A DNA stretch of 36,021 bases from Chloroflexota bacterium (GTDB taxonomy: Bacteria; Chloroflexota; Dehalococcoidia; JACVQG01). The notes beneath the pieces are model-generated. The model did not search any database, was not told the origin of the DNA, and saw only the letters and a list, made by a program, of their open reading frames with translations. This document shows, piece after piece, positions 1-8,600 of the stretch. Location: contig JACQTY010000034.1 in assembly GCA_016210545.1 (NCBI GenBank), forward strand, positions 1 through 36,021. The letters are read 5' to 3'. The translations under genes and the position numbers were made by a program. Every line of letters begins with the position of its first letter. Position 1 is the first letter of the stretch.

Positions 1-122
1 CGGAAACAGTTTATGCTGCAAGTCAGTGAGACCATTTTATTTTGAGACGATTAGTAATAAGGAGGGCGAGGGGGGATTCTTACTTTGCATTAAACCCAGA
101 AACCTATCACATGACATGTGGC

Positions 123-161
123 GGTGGGTTATGCCCCCGCCTGACCGGGGCTGCACCCACC
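123..161 (-). terminator. GC-rich hairpin just past thiH, possible operon end
   Basis: A 7-bp outer stem (GGTGGGT with ACCCACC) encloses a second CCCC/GGGG stem, starting 12 nt beyond the thiH stop in the direction of transcription. There is no clean U-tract after it, so intrinsic termination is only a possibility. The remaining bases 1-122 show no convincing gene; a short palindrome (CACATG-A-CATGTG) sits at 108-120. Confidence 0.3.
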
Positions 162-172
162 CTGCGTGTTCG

Positions 173-1279
173 TCAGTTCAAATCATGCCAGTCTTTCAGG
201 ACTGGTTTGTAACCCAGGTTGGCAATGGTTTGGCGAACCTCGTCTACCGGCCGTTTATCAGAGATTTCAAACTGTCCGATACTATCTTTAGCATTGGTAT
301 GTCCTCCGATCGCCGTGGAGGACCCGGCTGACATTTTGGTTACACCCAATTGAATCAAGTTATCCCGCAGTTCCGCTCTTTCCCGTGTGGAAATGGTGAT
401 GCCGGCTCTAGGCATGAACAGCCGCAACGCCAGTATGCTCTGGACCAAGTCCCGGTCTGAGACAGGAAATTCGGGCCGGTAGTCTCCAAATTGCGGCCTC
501 ATCCTGGGTAAGGAGATGCTGCTCTCGATTTCGGGAAACGTCTCCTGCAGATAGGCTAAATGCATTCCGGCCAGAAATATCTCACTCCGCCATTGGCCAA
601 GACCTAGCAGCGCTCCGATGTTGATGGCCCGGATTCGGGCTTGACCGGCCCGCTCGGGAGCTTCCAGCCGGAACCGGTAATCCCGCTTCGGACCGCCGGG
701 ATGCAGACGGCTATAGGTCTTTTCATCATATACCTCCTGGTATATGGTCAAGCCGTCCACGCCCGCAGCAATTAGCTCCGCATATTCTTCGGTGGAAAGG
801 GGATATATTTCAATAGAGATCGAGGAGAAGTACTTTCTTAAGACAGCTACACACTCCTTGATATAGGAAACCGGAGAGTGCTGCCTCGATTCACCGGTCA
901 GAATCAAAACATGTTGCAGCCCGGTTTGCGAGATGGCCTTTGCCTCCAGTTCCACTTCCGGAAGAGTCAGCTTACGCCGGAGGATAGGATTGGCCGAGTT
1001 GAACCCGCAATAGACGCAGTGATTAATGCAGTAGTTCGAGAGATAAAGCGGGGTATATAGCACGATAGTGCGACCGAAGTGCTGGAGAGTTAGACGGTGC
1101 GCGGCCTGGGCCATCTCCTCAAGTAAAGACGAGGCTTTCGGGGATAGCAGCGCCAGGAAATCTTGCGGTTGCAGCTCTGTTTTTGCCAGTGCGCTGGAGA
1201 CTTGCGAGGGCGTCACCCGTTCGAATTCAGCAGCATAGTCCGTGTTTCGCAGCCTCACAAGCTCATCGTAAAACGTCAT
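173..1279 (-). CDS. thiH: 2-iminoacetate synthase ThiH (tyrosine lyase)
   Basis: ThiH is a radical-SAM enzyme that cleaves tyrosine to dehydroglycine and p-cresol, giving the glycine-derived part of the thiamin thiazole ring. The 368-residue length fits the family. The radical-SAM cluster motif CX3CX2C is visible as C84-INH-C88-VY-C91, and the C-terminus has the usual MSAGSST segment. The start overlaps the thiG stop by 4 bp (ATGA), so the two are probably translationally coupled. Use of ThiH rather than the oxygen-dependent glycine oxidase ThiO suggests an anaerobic or facultative host (inference). It is the last gene of the thiC...thiSGH unit. Confidence 0.93.
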   Translation of the reverse strand: MTFYDELVRLRNTDYAAEFERVTPSQVSSALAKTELQPQDFLALLSPKASSLLEEMAQAAHRLTLQHFGRTIVLYTPLYLSNYCINHCVYCGFNSANPILRRKLTLPEVELEAKAISQTGLQHVLILTGESRQHSPVSYIKECVAVLRKYFSSISIEIYPLSTEEYAELIAAGVDGLTIYQEVYDEKTYSRLHPGGPKRDYRFRLEAPERAGQARIRAINIGALLGLGQWRSEIFLAGMHLAYLQETFPEIESSISLPRMRPQFGDYRPEFPVSDRDLVQSILALRLFMPRAGITISTRERAELRDNLIQLGVTKMSAGSSTAIGGHTNAKDSIGQFEISDKRPVDEVRQTIANLGYKPVLKDWHDLN

Positions 1280-2064
1280 GTGCTGGCGCTCTCTTCGTTC
1301 CTCAGGAATCCGGTCAGCGGCGAAGATGCCTGAGCAAAACGTTGAGTAGACCCCGGACCGGATAGAAATGCCTTACGCCCCGCTTCCACCGCCTGGGCGA
1401 AAGCTTCCGCCATTAGGACCGGATTGTCCGCCGTGGCAATAGCCGTATTGACCAGGACAGCCGCCGCGCCTAGTTCCATCGCTTCAGCGGCCTCCGAAGG
1501 GCGACCGATCCCGGCATCGACGATAATGGGTAGATCGATCTCGGAGATCAGGATTTGTACCAGCTCGCGGGTTTTGAGTCCCCGGTTGGTCCCGATGGGC
1601 GCGCCCAGCGGCATTATCGCCGCGGCGCCGGCCTCGGCCATTCGTTTGGCAGCCATTAAGTCCGGGCTCATGTAGGGTAGAACAACAAAGCCCTCTTTAA
1701 CCAGGACTTCGATGGCTTTGATTGTTTCAAAGTTATCCGGCAACAAATACTTCTGATCGGAGACAACTTCTATTTTCACCCAGTTGCCGCAGCCCGCTTC
1801 GCGGGCGATTCGAGCGATGCGGATGGCTTCAGCAGCATTCCGTGCTCCCGATGTGTTGGGCATGAGAATAGTATCGGGGGGAAGGTAGCTCAGCATATTC
1901 TCTTCCGGGGCGCCGAAATCTACCCGCCGTAAAGCCACCGTCACCACCTGGGCCTTTGATGCCTTGATGACCTCAGACATCAGACGGTAGTCGGCAAACT
2001 TGCCCGTCCCCATAAATAGCCGGCTATCCACTTGTCTGCCGCCGATATTCAACTTGTCTTCCAT
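1276..2064 (-). CDS. thiG: Thiazole synthase ThiG
   Basis: ThiG condenses deoxyxylulose-5-phosphate, the ThiH product and the sulfur of ThiS thiocarboxylate into the thiamin thiazole phosphate. The TIM-barrel sequence is complete: an N-terminal GG...[10 protein letters not shown] segment, the Schiff-base lysine region WVKIEVVSD, the phosphate-binding GAPIGTNRG and the late VDAGIGRPS and [12 protein letters not shown] segments. The ATG at 2064 comes immediately after the thiS stop (TAAGATG). A GTG at 2076 inside thiS would add four residues and is the alternative start. It sits between thiS and thiH, as expected for a sulfur-transfer module. Confidence 0.94.
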   Translation of the reverse strand: MEDKLNIGGRQVDSRLFMGTGKFADYRLMSEVIKASKAQVVTVALRRVDFGAPEENMLSYLPPDTILMPNTSGARNAAEAIRIARIAREAGCGNWVKIEVVSDQKYLLPDNFETIKAIEVLVKEGFVVLPYMSPDLMAAKRMAEAGAAAIMPLGAPIGTNRGLKTRELVQILISEIDLPIIVDAGIGRPSEAAEAMELGAAAVLVNTAIATADNPVLMAEAFAQAVEAGRKAFLSGPGSTQRFAQASSPLTGFLRNEESAST

Positions 2065-2065
2065 C

Positions 2066-2266
2066 TTAGCCGCCACTCATTATGCGAATTATTTCCAGAC
2101 TGTCGCCGGGACTTAGCCTGAGGCCTTCCCACTTTCCACGGTCAACAATTTCACCATTCAATTCGATGATCACGGTGTCCGGGGCCAGTCTTCTGGCCAG
2201 TAATAGGTCCTTGACAGTGGAATTATCCGGCAGCTCGGCCGCCTTACCATTGATTCTAACTTGCAT
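2066..2266 (-). CDS. thiS: Sulfur carrier protein ThiS
   Basis: This is a ubiquitin-like sulfur carrier of 66 residues that ends in Gly-Gly (IRIMSGG), the C-terminus that is adenylated and converted to a thiocarboxylate. The start MQVRINGK matches the usual ThiS opening. Further in-frame ATG codons at 2269, 2275 and 2284 would lengthen it by up to six residues, and no strong ribosome-binding site decides between them. It is followed directly by thiG. The 170-base stretch upstream to 2453 contains no recognised gene. Confidence 0.9.
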   Translation of the reverse strand: MQVRINGKAAELPDNSTVKDLLLARRLAPDTVIIELNGEIVDRGKWEGLRLSPGDSLEIIRIMSGG

Positions 2267-2453
2267 CATCAACATCCAGAACAAGAGAGCTTACCTGTAC
2301 CTGAGCTCTCCGTCTCACTTCGCTATTTTAAGAACGCCCAGACGAGTAGTTGGCAAAAAGAGGTTGATGGGCTGCTACGATAAGCACTCGGAATGCAGTT
2401 GGACATTCACACGCTTACCCCTTCGACCTCTCAGAGCCCACCTAAGTGAATTG

Positions 2454-2834
2454 TTACTCCACGGATTCTGATCCCAATCCTAAAAGTCTATTGACCAGGT
2501 TGGTAATATCTTGAGCATACACAAGTATATCTGCTCTCTCCAAACTTGACTCGTAGAAGTTACCATGTAAAAAGTTAGCCAGACTGAAAACGTGCCATAC
2601 CTCCTGGTCCTCCATCTCTTTAGCCAACTTTGAAGCGTAATCCCATATATCCCTATGGCTTTTTAATACAATATCCTTGCGAGCAGCGACCGTCTTAATG
2701 GCCTCAGCCACAGATCCCCATAGGAATTCGCCAGCCTTTTCCGGCTCTCCCCTCTCGAGAAACAGAGCACTGTTATCAAGATATTGGCGGCTAAGCAGCC
2801 TGTATTTTTGCCAATCTGGAGGTCGTTGTTCCAT
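2454..2834 (-). CDS. PaREP1/HEPN-like protein, second copy
   Basis: This 126-residue, mostly helical protein is a paralogue of the gene at 3228-3599: both share a Y(L/I)DNA segment, EPEKAGEF(L/V)WGS and (L)ANxLHxNFYE. The 'exxkAgEfxWGsxaqAiKxxAa' core is typical of the PaREP1/PaREP8 family, which belongs to the HEPN-like helical proteins. No clear catalytic RX4-6H motif of HEPN ribonucleases is seen. It starts one base after the stop of the small gene at 2836-3066, so the two form a pair. Function is unknown; a toxin-antitoxin role is only a guess from the two-gene layout. Confidence 0.75.
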   Translation of the reverse strand: MEQRPPDWQKYRLLSRQYLDNSALFLERGEPEKAGEFLWGSVAEAIKTVAARKDIVLKSHRDIWDYASKLAKEMEDQEVWHVFSLANFLHGNFYESSLERADILVYAQDITNLVNRLLGLGSESVE

Positions 2835-2835
2835 A

Positions 2836-3066
2836 TCACGCCTTTGAACTAGTTTCAGCAGGAATTGAAAAGTCTATGATTGAGGAGTCGAGGGCATTTA
2901 CCCGTACCTTAGCTAGCTTGGTCTTGAATGCGCCCACGTCTACTTCCACTGTCCAGATGTCTTTTTCCCTTGTAGCTTTTAGCGGGAACAACCAGGCATA
3001 GTACTTCTTTAGAAAAGTCACCGCAACTTCCGTGGCCGTGTCAGCAGAATCAATTGTTTGTTGCAT
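2836..3066 (-). CDS. Small conserved hypothetical protein, second copy
   Basis: This 76-residue protein has the pattern TATEVAVxFLKKYY...IWTVEVDVG...LAKVxV...SIIDxxIP, suggesting an N-terminal helix and a beta-sheet. It matches the gene at 3600-3848 at about half of its positions by eye. A good ribosome-binding site (AGGAGGT, 5 nt before the ATG) supports the start. That site directly follows the stop codon of the thiC 3' remnant, just as the first copy follows the real thiC. I do not recognise the family. It is paired with the PaREP1-like gene downstream. Confidence 0.75.
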   Translation of the reverse strand: MQQTIDSADTATEVAVTFLKKYYAWLFPLKATREKDIWTVEVDVGAFKTKLAKVRVNALDSSIIDFSIPAETSSKA

Positions 3067-3075
3067 CTCTACCTC

Positions 3076-3156
3076 CTAACACTTCTCCGCCGTCACCCCC
3101 AGGTACTTCTCCATGAGGTCCATGGCGCAGAACTTGCCGCACATGCTGCATGCCTT
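3076..3156 (-). pseudogene. thiC: Remnant of the 3' end of thiC
   Basis: Read on the minus strand, this stretch encodes the last ~26 residues of Thi[20 protein letters not shown] followed by VTAEKC and a stop. The intact gene ends in the same residues except VTANRC. At DNA level most of the ~80 bases match the end of the intact gene at 3860-3939. Upstream of about 3156 the similarity is lost. It therefore cannot encode an enzyme and is a footprint of a duplication or of recombination with a foreign thiC-tail allele. Confidence 0.85.
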
Positions 3157-3227
3157 GTTCTGGCAGCATGGCTGTGCTTACTGAGCCGGATGCCCGACGC
3201 GCCGCTCTGAAATAATCGGTGTTCCAT

Positions 3228-3599
3228 TCATGGCACAAGGCTCAGGAGCTTACCAATGGTGGGCCTTACTTGCTCCAGGCATTCGAATACATATGGGACA
3301 GTCAGTTCGGGCTCGTAGAAATTGGAGTGCAGGGAATTGGCCAACTGGAAATGACTGGATATCGAGGTATCTTTGAGGTCTCTGGCAAGGGCCATGGCGA
3401 ATTCCGTCAATTGATTGTGGCTTACTAACCTGATATCCCTGGCGGCTGCCGCTCCCTTGATTGCCTGTGCCATGCTGCCCCAGACAAACTCTCCGGCCTT
3501 TTCGGCCTCTCCTGCGTCCAGAGACCTAATGGCGTTATCGATGTAGCGTATTGCCTGTCTCCTATATTTGCCGGGGTCGCGCTTGAAACGTGGCATCAT
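3228..3599 (-). CDS. PaREP1/HEPN-like protein, first copy
   Basis: This 123-residue helical protein has the PaREP1-type core GEAEKAGEFVWGSMAQAIKG. The ATG follows the stop of the preceding small gene without a gap (TAAATGATG), so it is probably translated by coupling. A second ATG one codon further in is equally possible. The gene at 2454-2834 is its diverged paralogue. HEPN-like folds often occur in RNA-targeting toxins, but I see no diagnostic active site, so no activity is claimed. It lies in the same transcription unit as thiC. Confidence 0.75.
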   Translation of the reverse strand: MMPRFKRDPGKYRRQAIRYIDNAIRSLDAGEAEKAGEFVWGSMAQAIKGAAAARDIRLVSHNQLTEFAMALARDLKDTSISSHFQLANSLHSNFYEPELTVPYVFECLEQVRPTIGKLLSLVP

Positions 3600-3848
3600 T
3601 TACGTCTTTACTGCGGGCAACTCTTCCGCTTTGGGTATGTAATATTCGATTATCGATGCGGAGTCCTGGTCCACGTGGACTTTGGCGATCTTTTCCAGAA
3701 AGTAGCCCACGTCTACCTCCACTACCCAAATGTGGTCACTCTTTGTAGCTCTGATTGGTCTGGTGTACGAATAATATCGCTTCAGGAAGTCAACTGCCAC
3801 TTGAGTAGCTTTGTCGGCCGTGTTTACCCTCTTTTCGCTTTGCTTCAT
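3600..3848 (-). CDS. Small conserved hypothetical protein, first copy
   Basis: This 82-residue protein begins MKQSEKRVN. That start is chosen because GGGAGG lies 6 nt upstream; an ATG at 3866 would overlap thiC and has no such site. The ribosome-binding site overlaps the thiC stop region, so expression should follow thiC. The conserved pattern is ADxATxVAVxFLKxYY, IWxVEVDVGxF and SIIxxxIP. Its function is not recognised. Together with the PaREP1-like gene it makes a two-gene cassette that occurs twice in tandem here. Confidence 0.75.
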   Translation of the reverse strand: MKQSEKRVNTADKATQVAVDFLKRYYSYTRPIRATKSDHIWVVEVDVGYFLEKIAKVHVDQDSASIIEYYIPKAEELPAVKT

Positions 3849-3859
3849 CGCTTGCCTCC

Positions 3860-5191
3860 CTAGCACCTATTCGCCGTTACGCCCAGGTACTTTTCCATGA
3901 GATCCATGGCGCAGAACTTGCCGCACATGCTGCACGCCCCGCTCTCGGTCTTGTGCTGCGAATGGGCCTCTCTGGAATGTTTCGGGTCCAGCGACAGCCG
4001 GGCCTGGGCCTCCCAGTCCAGCCGTTTGCGGGCCCGGGCCATTTGCAAGTCCTGTTCCGCCGCGCCTTTGACGCCCTTCACGATGTCGGCGGCGTGTCCG
4101 GCGAGCCGGGAGGCTATGACTCCGACCTTCACGTCCTCGGGGTCAGGCAGACCCAGGTGCTCCGAGGGCGTCACATAGCACAAGAAGTCGGCGCCGGCCG
4201 CCGCGGCCACCGTTCCGCCGATAGCGGCGGTTATGTGGTCGTATCCGGCCCCGATATCGGTGACCAGCGGGCCGAGGACATAGAAGGGCGCTCCGCGACA
4301 CAGCTTCTTTTCCAGTTGTACGTTGGCGGCGATCTGATCCAGCGACATATGCCCCGGCCCCTCTACCATCACCTGCACCCCGGCTTCCCATGCCCTCTCG
4401 ACCAGCTCTCCCAGCACAATAAGTTCTTCGATCTGGGCGCGGTCGGTGGCGTCGGCCAGGCTGCCCGGTCTCATGCCGTCGCCGAGGCTGAGGGTGACGT
4501 CGTATTGGCGGGCTATCTCCAGCAGACGGTCGTACTGCTCGTAGAGGGGGTTCTCTTTGCCGTTGTGCAGCATCCAGCCGATGAGGAAGCTGCCGCCGCG
4601 GGAGACAACGTCAGTGACGCGGCGCTGGCGCTTGAGGCGCTCCAGGGACGATAGCGTAATGCCGCAGTGTACGGTGATGAAGTCGACGCCGTCCTCGGCC
4701 TGCTCCCCGATGGCTGCAAACAGGTCATCGGCGGTCATGTCGACGATGGCGCCGCGGCTCTCCATCGCCTGGGCGGCGGCCTGATAGACAGGCACAGTGC
4801 CGATGGGAACAGGGCTGTTGGCCAAGATGGCCCGGCGGATGCCCGGAATGTCGGGGCCGGTGCTCAGGTCCATTACGGCGTCGGCGCCGTATTCGACGGC
4901 AACGCGGAGCTTCTCCAGTTCCGTGTCCATGCTGCCGAAGTCGGGCGAGGTGCCGATGTTGGCGTTGACCTTGGTGCGAAGGCCGCGCCCGATGGCGCGG
5001 GGAGGGGCTAGAAGTAAGAGGCGGGAGGCGAGACCCCGCCCTCCACTCACATGGTTGATGTTGGCGGGCAGGACGGTAGTGCCGTCGGCTAGCCCCTGGA
5101 GGATTAGCTCCGGGGCGATGTCCTCGGCTTGAGCCGCCTGTTGTATCTGTGGGCTTACCGTGCCCTCTTTGGCCAGTTCCCGTTGGGTCAT
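3860..5191 (-). CDS. thiC: Phosphomethylpyrimidine synthase ThiC
   Basis: ThiC rearranges aminoimidazole ribotide into hydroxymethylpyrimidine phosphate, the pyrimidine half of thiamin, using a [4Fe-4S] cluster and SAM. The start at 5191 is preceded by a purine-rich AAAGGGGGG and gives 443 residues, the short (no extra N-terminal domain) form. Landmarks are [45 protein letters not shown] and the C-terminal cluster motif CSMCGKFC. That motif is CX2CX3C, one residue shorter than the commonly quoted CX2CX4C. The reading frame extends upstream to 5272, but the extra residues come from an intergenic repeat. A TPP riboswitch upstream controls it. Confidence 0.95.
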   Translation of the reverse strand: MTQRELAKEGTVSPQIQQAAQAEDIAPELILQGLADGTTVLPANINHVSGGRGLASRLLLLAPPRAIGRGLRTKVNANIGTSPDFGSMDTELEKLRVAVEYGADAVMDLSTGPDIPGIRRAILANSPVPIGTVPVYQAAAQAMESRGAIVDMTADDLFAAIGEQAEDGVDFITVHCGITLSSLERLKRQRRVTDVVSRGGSFLIGWMLHNGKENPLYEQYDRLLEIARQYDVTLSLGDGMRPGSLADATDRAQIEELIVLGELVERAWEAGVQVMVEGPGHMSLDQIAANVQLEKKLCRGAPFYVLGPLVTDIGAGYDHITAAIGGTVAAAAGADFLCYVTPSEHLGLPDPEDVKVGVIASRLAGHAADIVKGVKGAAEQDLQMARARKRLDWEAQARLSLDPKHSREAHSQHKTESGACSMCGKFCAMDLMEKYLGVTANRC

Positions 5192-5241
5192 TTGCCCCCC
5201 TTTGTCTCTCATCGAAGTCTCGCACGGATTGGAAACTTGTT

Positions 5242-5317
5242 TCACCGCAGAGTGCGCGAAGGCCGTTGACATTTCTCTATCATGGTTTCTCTGTGTTCTC
5301 TGCGTCCTCAGCGGTGA
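5242..5317. repeat. Intergenic inverted repeat in the thiC leader
   Basis: The ends TCACCGC and GCGGTGA are inverted copies, and the interior holds CTCTGTGTTCTCTGCGTCCTC. I recall the same kind of GCAGAG/CTCTGC intergenic repeat in many environmental genomes. It lies between the riboswitch terminator and the thiC start, so it would be transcribed as part of the leader and explains the spurious upstream extension of the thiC frame. Confidence 0.5.
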
Positions 5318-5348
5318 TACGGTTCCGGCCTGTCCGGGTTAGGACAAC

Positions 5349-5384
5349 AAAAAACCAGGAGCTGGAAACGGTACCAGTCCTGGT
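5349..5384 (-). terminator. Intrinsic terminator of the TPP riboswitch
   Basis: On the minus strand a CCAGGA...TCCTGG stem, extended by CTGG/CCAG with one bulged base, is followed directly by six T residues. It begins a few bases after the riboswitch aptamer and ahead of thiC, the standard layout for control by premature termination. Confidence 0.88.
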
Positions 5385-5389
5385 GTTGC

Positions 5390-5476
5390 CCGCTTCCCTA
5401 CGCTCGCATTACCGAGTTCAGGTTCCTGGGGTTCCTCGACTAAGTCGAGATCTCAGCATGAGAGCACCCCCAGCGG
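5390..5476 (-). promoter_or_regulatory. TPP riboswitch (THI element)
   Basis: Read on the minus strand the aptamer contains all conserved parts in order: a P1 stem CCGCT/AGCGG, GGGGGTGCTC, the CTGAGA core at 5451-5456, a CTCGAC-TTA-GTCGAG optional arm, ACCTGAA at 5417-5423 and the closing GCGTAGGGAAGC. Binding of thiamin pyrophosphate should favour the terminator that follows and shut off thiC and the downstream thi genes. The length is typical of the class. Confidence 0.96.
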
Positions 5477-5486
5477 AATCGCCTAG

Positions 5487-5515
5487 AATATAGCAGAACG
5501 CGGGGAGGAATGCAA
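5487..5515 (-). promoter_or_regulatory. Promoter of the thiC operon
   Basis: TTGCAT (5510-5515) and TATATT (5487-5492) are separated by exactly 17 nt, with an extended -10 TGC directly before the -10 box. The expected start of transcription falls at about 5480, just ahead of the riboswitch P1 stem. Confidence 0.7.
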
Positions 5516-5690
5516 GGAAATATAGCGTCCAAAATCCGCCACCTATTGAAGCTCGCGAAAGGGAAGATTATTTCACCTGGTTGGTGCAACATTCCGCCCC
5601 TGGCCCAGCTTTGGCCAAGCTTTGGAGCGAGGGTTTTTGATGGTGGATTAAGGGCGTGGCCGAACCAGCCCTGGGAAAGAATGCCTGCCG

Positions 5691-8600
5691 TTATAGCTTT
5701 GTGTTGCTGTACCAGGCGGGACGATGGCCAGAGGTTTTCCCGCCCTTGGGCAGGTAAGCAAACGAGATTCCCCAATTTGATTTCAGTTCCTTCACAACTG
5801 GACCAAGTTCTTGACCTCCCATGATCCAAAGCGCCCCGCCGATGGCTCGCTTATCCTTAAAGATAATCCCTTTCTGTTTCAGGTAGCCAACCAAGGTGAA
5901 CGTGACATCCGTGGCAGCATCACGCTTATTAGAGTTAACCGAGTGGCCTACCCCAGGTGGAGGTTCTCTTGGCAGTTGTGGTTCGTGGGCAGACATTGGT
6001 GCCAGGGGAAGAGATGCCTGGCGAACAGGTTCTACTCCTCCGGTTGCCTCACCGTCAGTTTGTTTCGGTGGAATGTCCGGGGGAAGTGGGGTCGATTCAG
6101 TCGAGGATTCATTGGCGAGTTTCGTCTGAGACTCCGATACGGCTTTCTGTTGCTCTTGCAATGATTCATCAACACTCTTTGCAGTGCCATGCAGGGGTTC
6201 GATTCCCATGTCCCGCAACGTCTTCCATAGAGGCACCAACGAGCCGTCTGGGTCGCCATAGTATTCGTAACCAGGGATTCTCCAGAACCGCCAACCGCAC
6301 CGTTCCAGTGTTCTCTGGCGAGCTAGGTCGCGTTCGAACGTCTCTATTCCGTGCACGTCGCCGTCGCACTCTATGGCAAGGCGGGTCTTGGTGCCTTCAA
6401 CCACAAGGTCGATTCGATATTCGGCCACCGCGTACTGAGGAATAACCGTGAAACCGCGGTCTGCAACGCTAATGCAAACATCTACTTCGAACCAGCTGTC
6501 GAAAGGCCGCGGCTGAGTTCCCGGTCTCCTGTCGGCGGCTTTGGCTAGTTCGCGAAGCCTGCTTAGGTCGATGCCGTGCACTGAAGCTGGAGAGGTTGGC
6601 TTCTGACAATACTCGAGTAGCTTGTAGCGCATGCAATCGGGGTTGAGGTCGTTTAACGTGGCGGTGTGAAACAGGACTAGCTGGTCTCGGGACCTGCTCG
6701 CAGCGACGTTGAAGCGTCTCTTATCCGGTTCCCTGGTTAGTGCTCCAATTCTCATGTTGGGAGCAGCCACCATGCTGAGGAATACCACGTCCCGCTCGTC
6801 ACCTTGGAACGCATAGGCATCGCCACATACGATTCTGCGGTCTTCTAATTCTGTTGGGCTCAAACGAGCAAGGAGCTTGGTTTCAATGTATTTGGCCTGG
6901 GCCTCTCCTTGAAGCGAGATCACGCCCATCGTTTTGCCGGCATATTCTTCTTGGGCGCACATCTTCACTATGGCCTCGACCAGTTCGTCGGCTTCTGGGC
7001 GGTTCTGTACGTTGGCGCCTGAGCCGTCGCGGAAACCGTTTTCCACATGCTGGACTATTATTGGCTCCAATCTGTTGGGCGGATACTGGCGTAGTGGCTT
7101 TAGAGGCGTTGAGGTGTAACAGAGCCGGTTTGAGAACTGAATTATCTCCGGCATACATCTGAAATGCTCGCGCAACACAATTTTGTTGCTGAAAAGGATC
7201 TCAGCGAAAGAGAACAAGCTCATTGCCGGGTGGTAAAAGTTCTTGAACGGTATTTGGTCCAAGTACCTTTCAACCAAAGAGGTAACGCTATCTTCCAGTA
7301 GCCCAACCGCATCCGGACTTATCTGCTCGGAATCCCCCACGACGATACACTGTTGAGCAAGGTAGTTGACCACCAAACCCTCGGGACCCGTTTGACTGGC
7401 TTCATCGATGATTATGACGTCAAAGCATTCAGGGTCAGGTGCAATAGTGTCGAACACCCTGTGGAGGGGCATGACCCACGCTGGGATAGCGCTCCTACAG
7501 TTGTCCATGCATTTTCGTGCTTCCTTCAACCATTTTGGGCGCGTCTTTGCAGAGAGTGTCCGCGGCACCCGCCTCATTGCTGTTGCCCAAGCAATGAGGT
7601 TGTTCCTTTGAAATGCCGTCAGTTTTCTCAGACAGTTGTCCCAGGCTTTGGCTGCGGCCAGATTGGAAATCGTCTCTTTCTCCTCCGTAGAGAGCCTTCC
7701 TAAGTCCGCTTCAAGTGCTTTCTCATCATGCTCTTGGCCAAAGCTCGTCAACCATTTGGCGGCCTGTTTCCAAGCCCAAGCCTCCGCGAAGACTGTTGCG
7801 CGTTCGTCCCACGCAGTCTCGGCAGAGGAATTCTGCAAGTCATGACATAATATTGGCGCAACCCCGTTCAGGCGCGCTTGCAGTTGGTCGCGCCGGAGCA
7901 GAGCCCTGCGGCCTTCTTCAATTTGGCTCAGCTTTTCCAGACAGGTTGCCCATGCCTTGGCATCACGATTCTGCAGGGCAACCAGCATCTCCTGGTAAAG
8001 GTCGTGGGGGTGGGGGCCTGACGCCACCGCGCGGACCTTCTGAATGGAGGTTTCAAACGCGTTCGTGGCTTTGGCGAACGCTTGCTCACGTTCCGCAGCT
8101 TGAATGTCGCTCGCCATCGCCTCAAGATCGTCCCTCTGATGCCATCGCGGTTCGGGTAACCCTTCTATGCATTTGACCCGACTCCCGGCGGCGCTGACGT
8201 ATTCCTCCAGTCCGAGGATTTCTTCCAGCGTGGCAAGTCGCGTCTGCAAATACCCTAGCTGTAACAATAGGGAGCCTTCTTCCTTGGCATCTTTCGCTGC
8301 CAATCCTGTCCAAAGCAAGTCGATTTTATCAAGGACCTGCACGTAAGTTACAAGGAGCTTGAGCTGCTCCAAAGTTGCGCAAGGCTTGCCGCCGACATGC
8401 ACTCGCTCCATTATGTATCGGGTGCTTCTTACCACTTGCGGGGCGAAGAACTTCCAACCCAGCTTGCCGCCCATTTGCAGGTGTTCCAAAAGCTGCTGGG
8501 CATCGGTCCGCAATCTTCCGCGGTCCATGTCGGGAAGTCGAACTTCAAGGGCCTGGATAGTGGCAACTTGGTCTGTGATCTCACCCAAGTGGCCTCGCAT

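Noticed and set aside
26-331. A 101-residue plus-strand frame at the window start
   Set aside because: It overlaps the thiH 3' end on the other strand, has no recognisable domain and crosses a strong hairpin.
3050-3238. A 62-residue minus-strand frame ending RDATNN
   Set aside because: It reads the thiC remnant in the wrong frame; the correct frame gives the ThiC C-terminus.
5192-5272. Upstream ATG giving a 470-residue ThiC
   Set aside because: The extra 27 residues are encoded largely by an intergenic repeat; a purine-rich ribosome-binding site supports the ATG at 5191.
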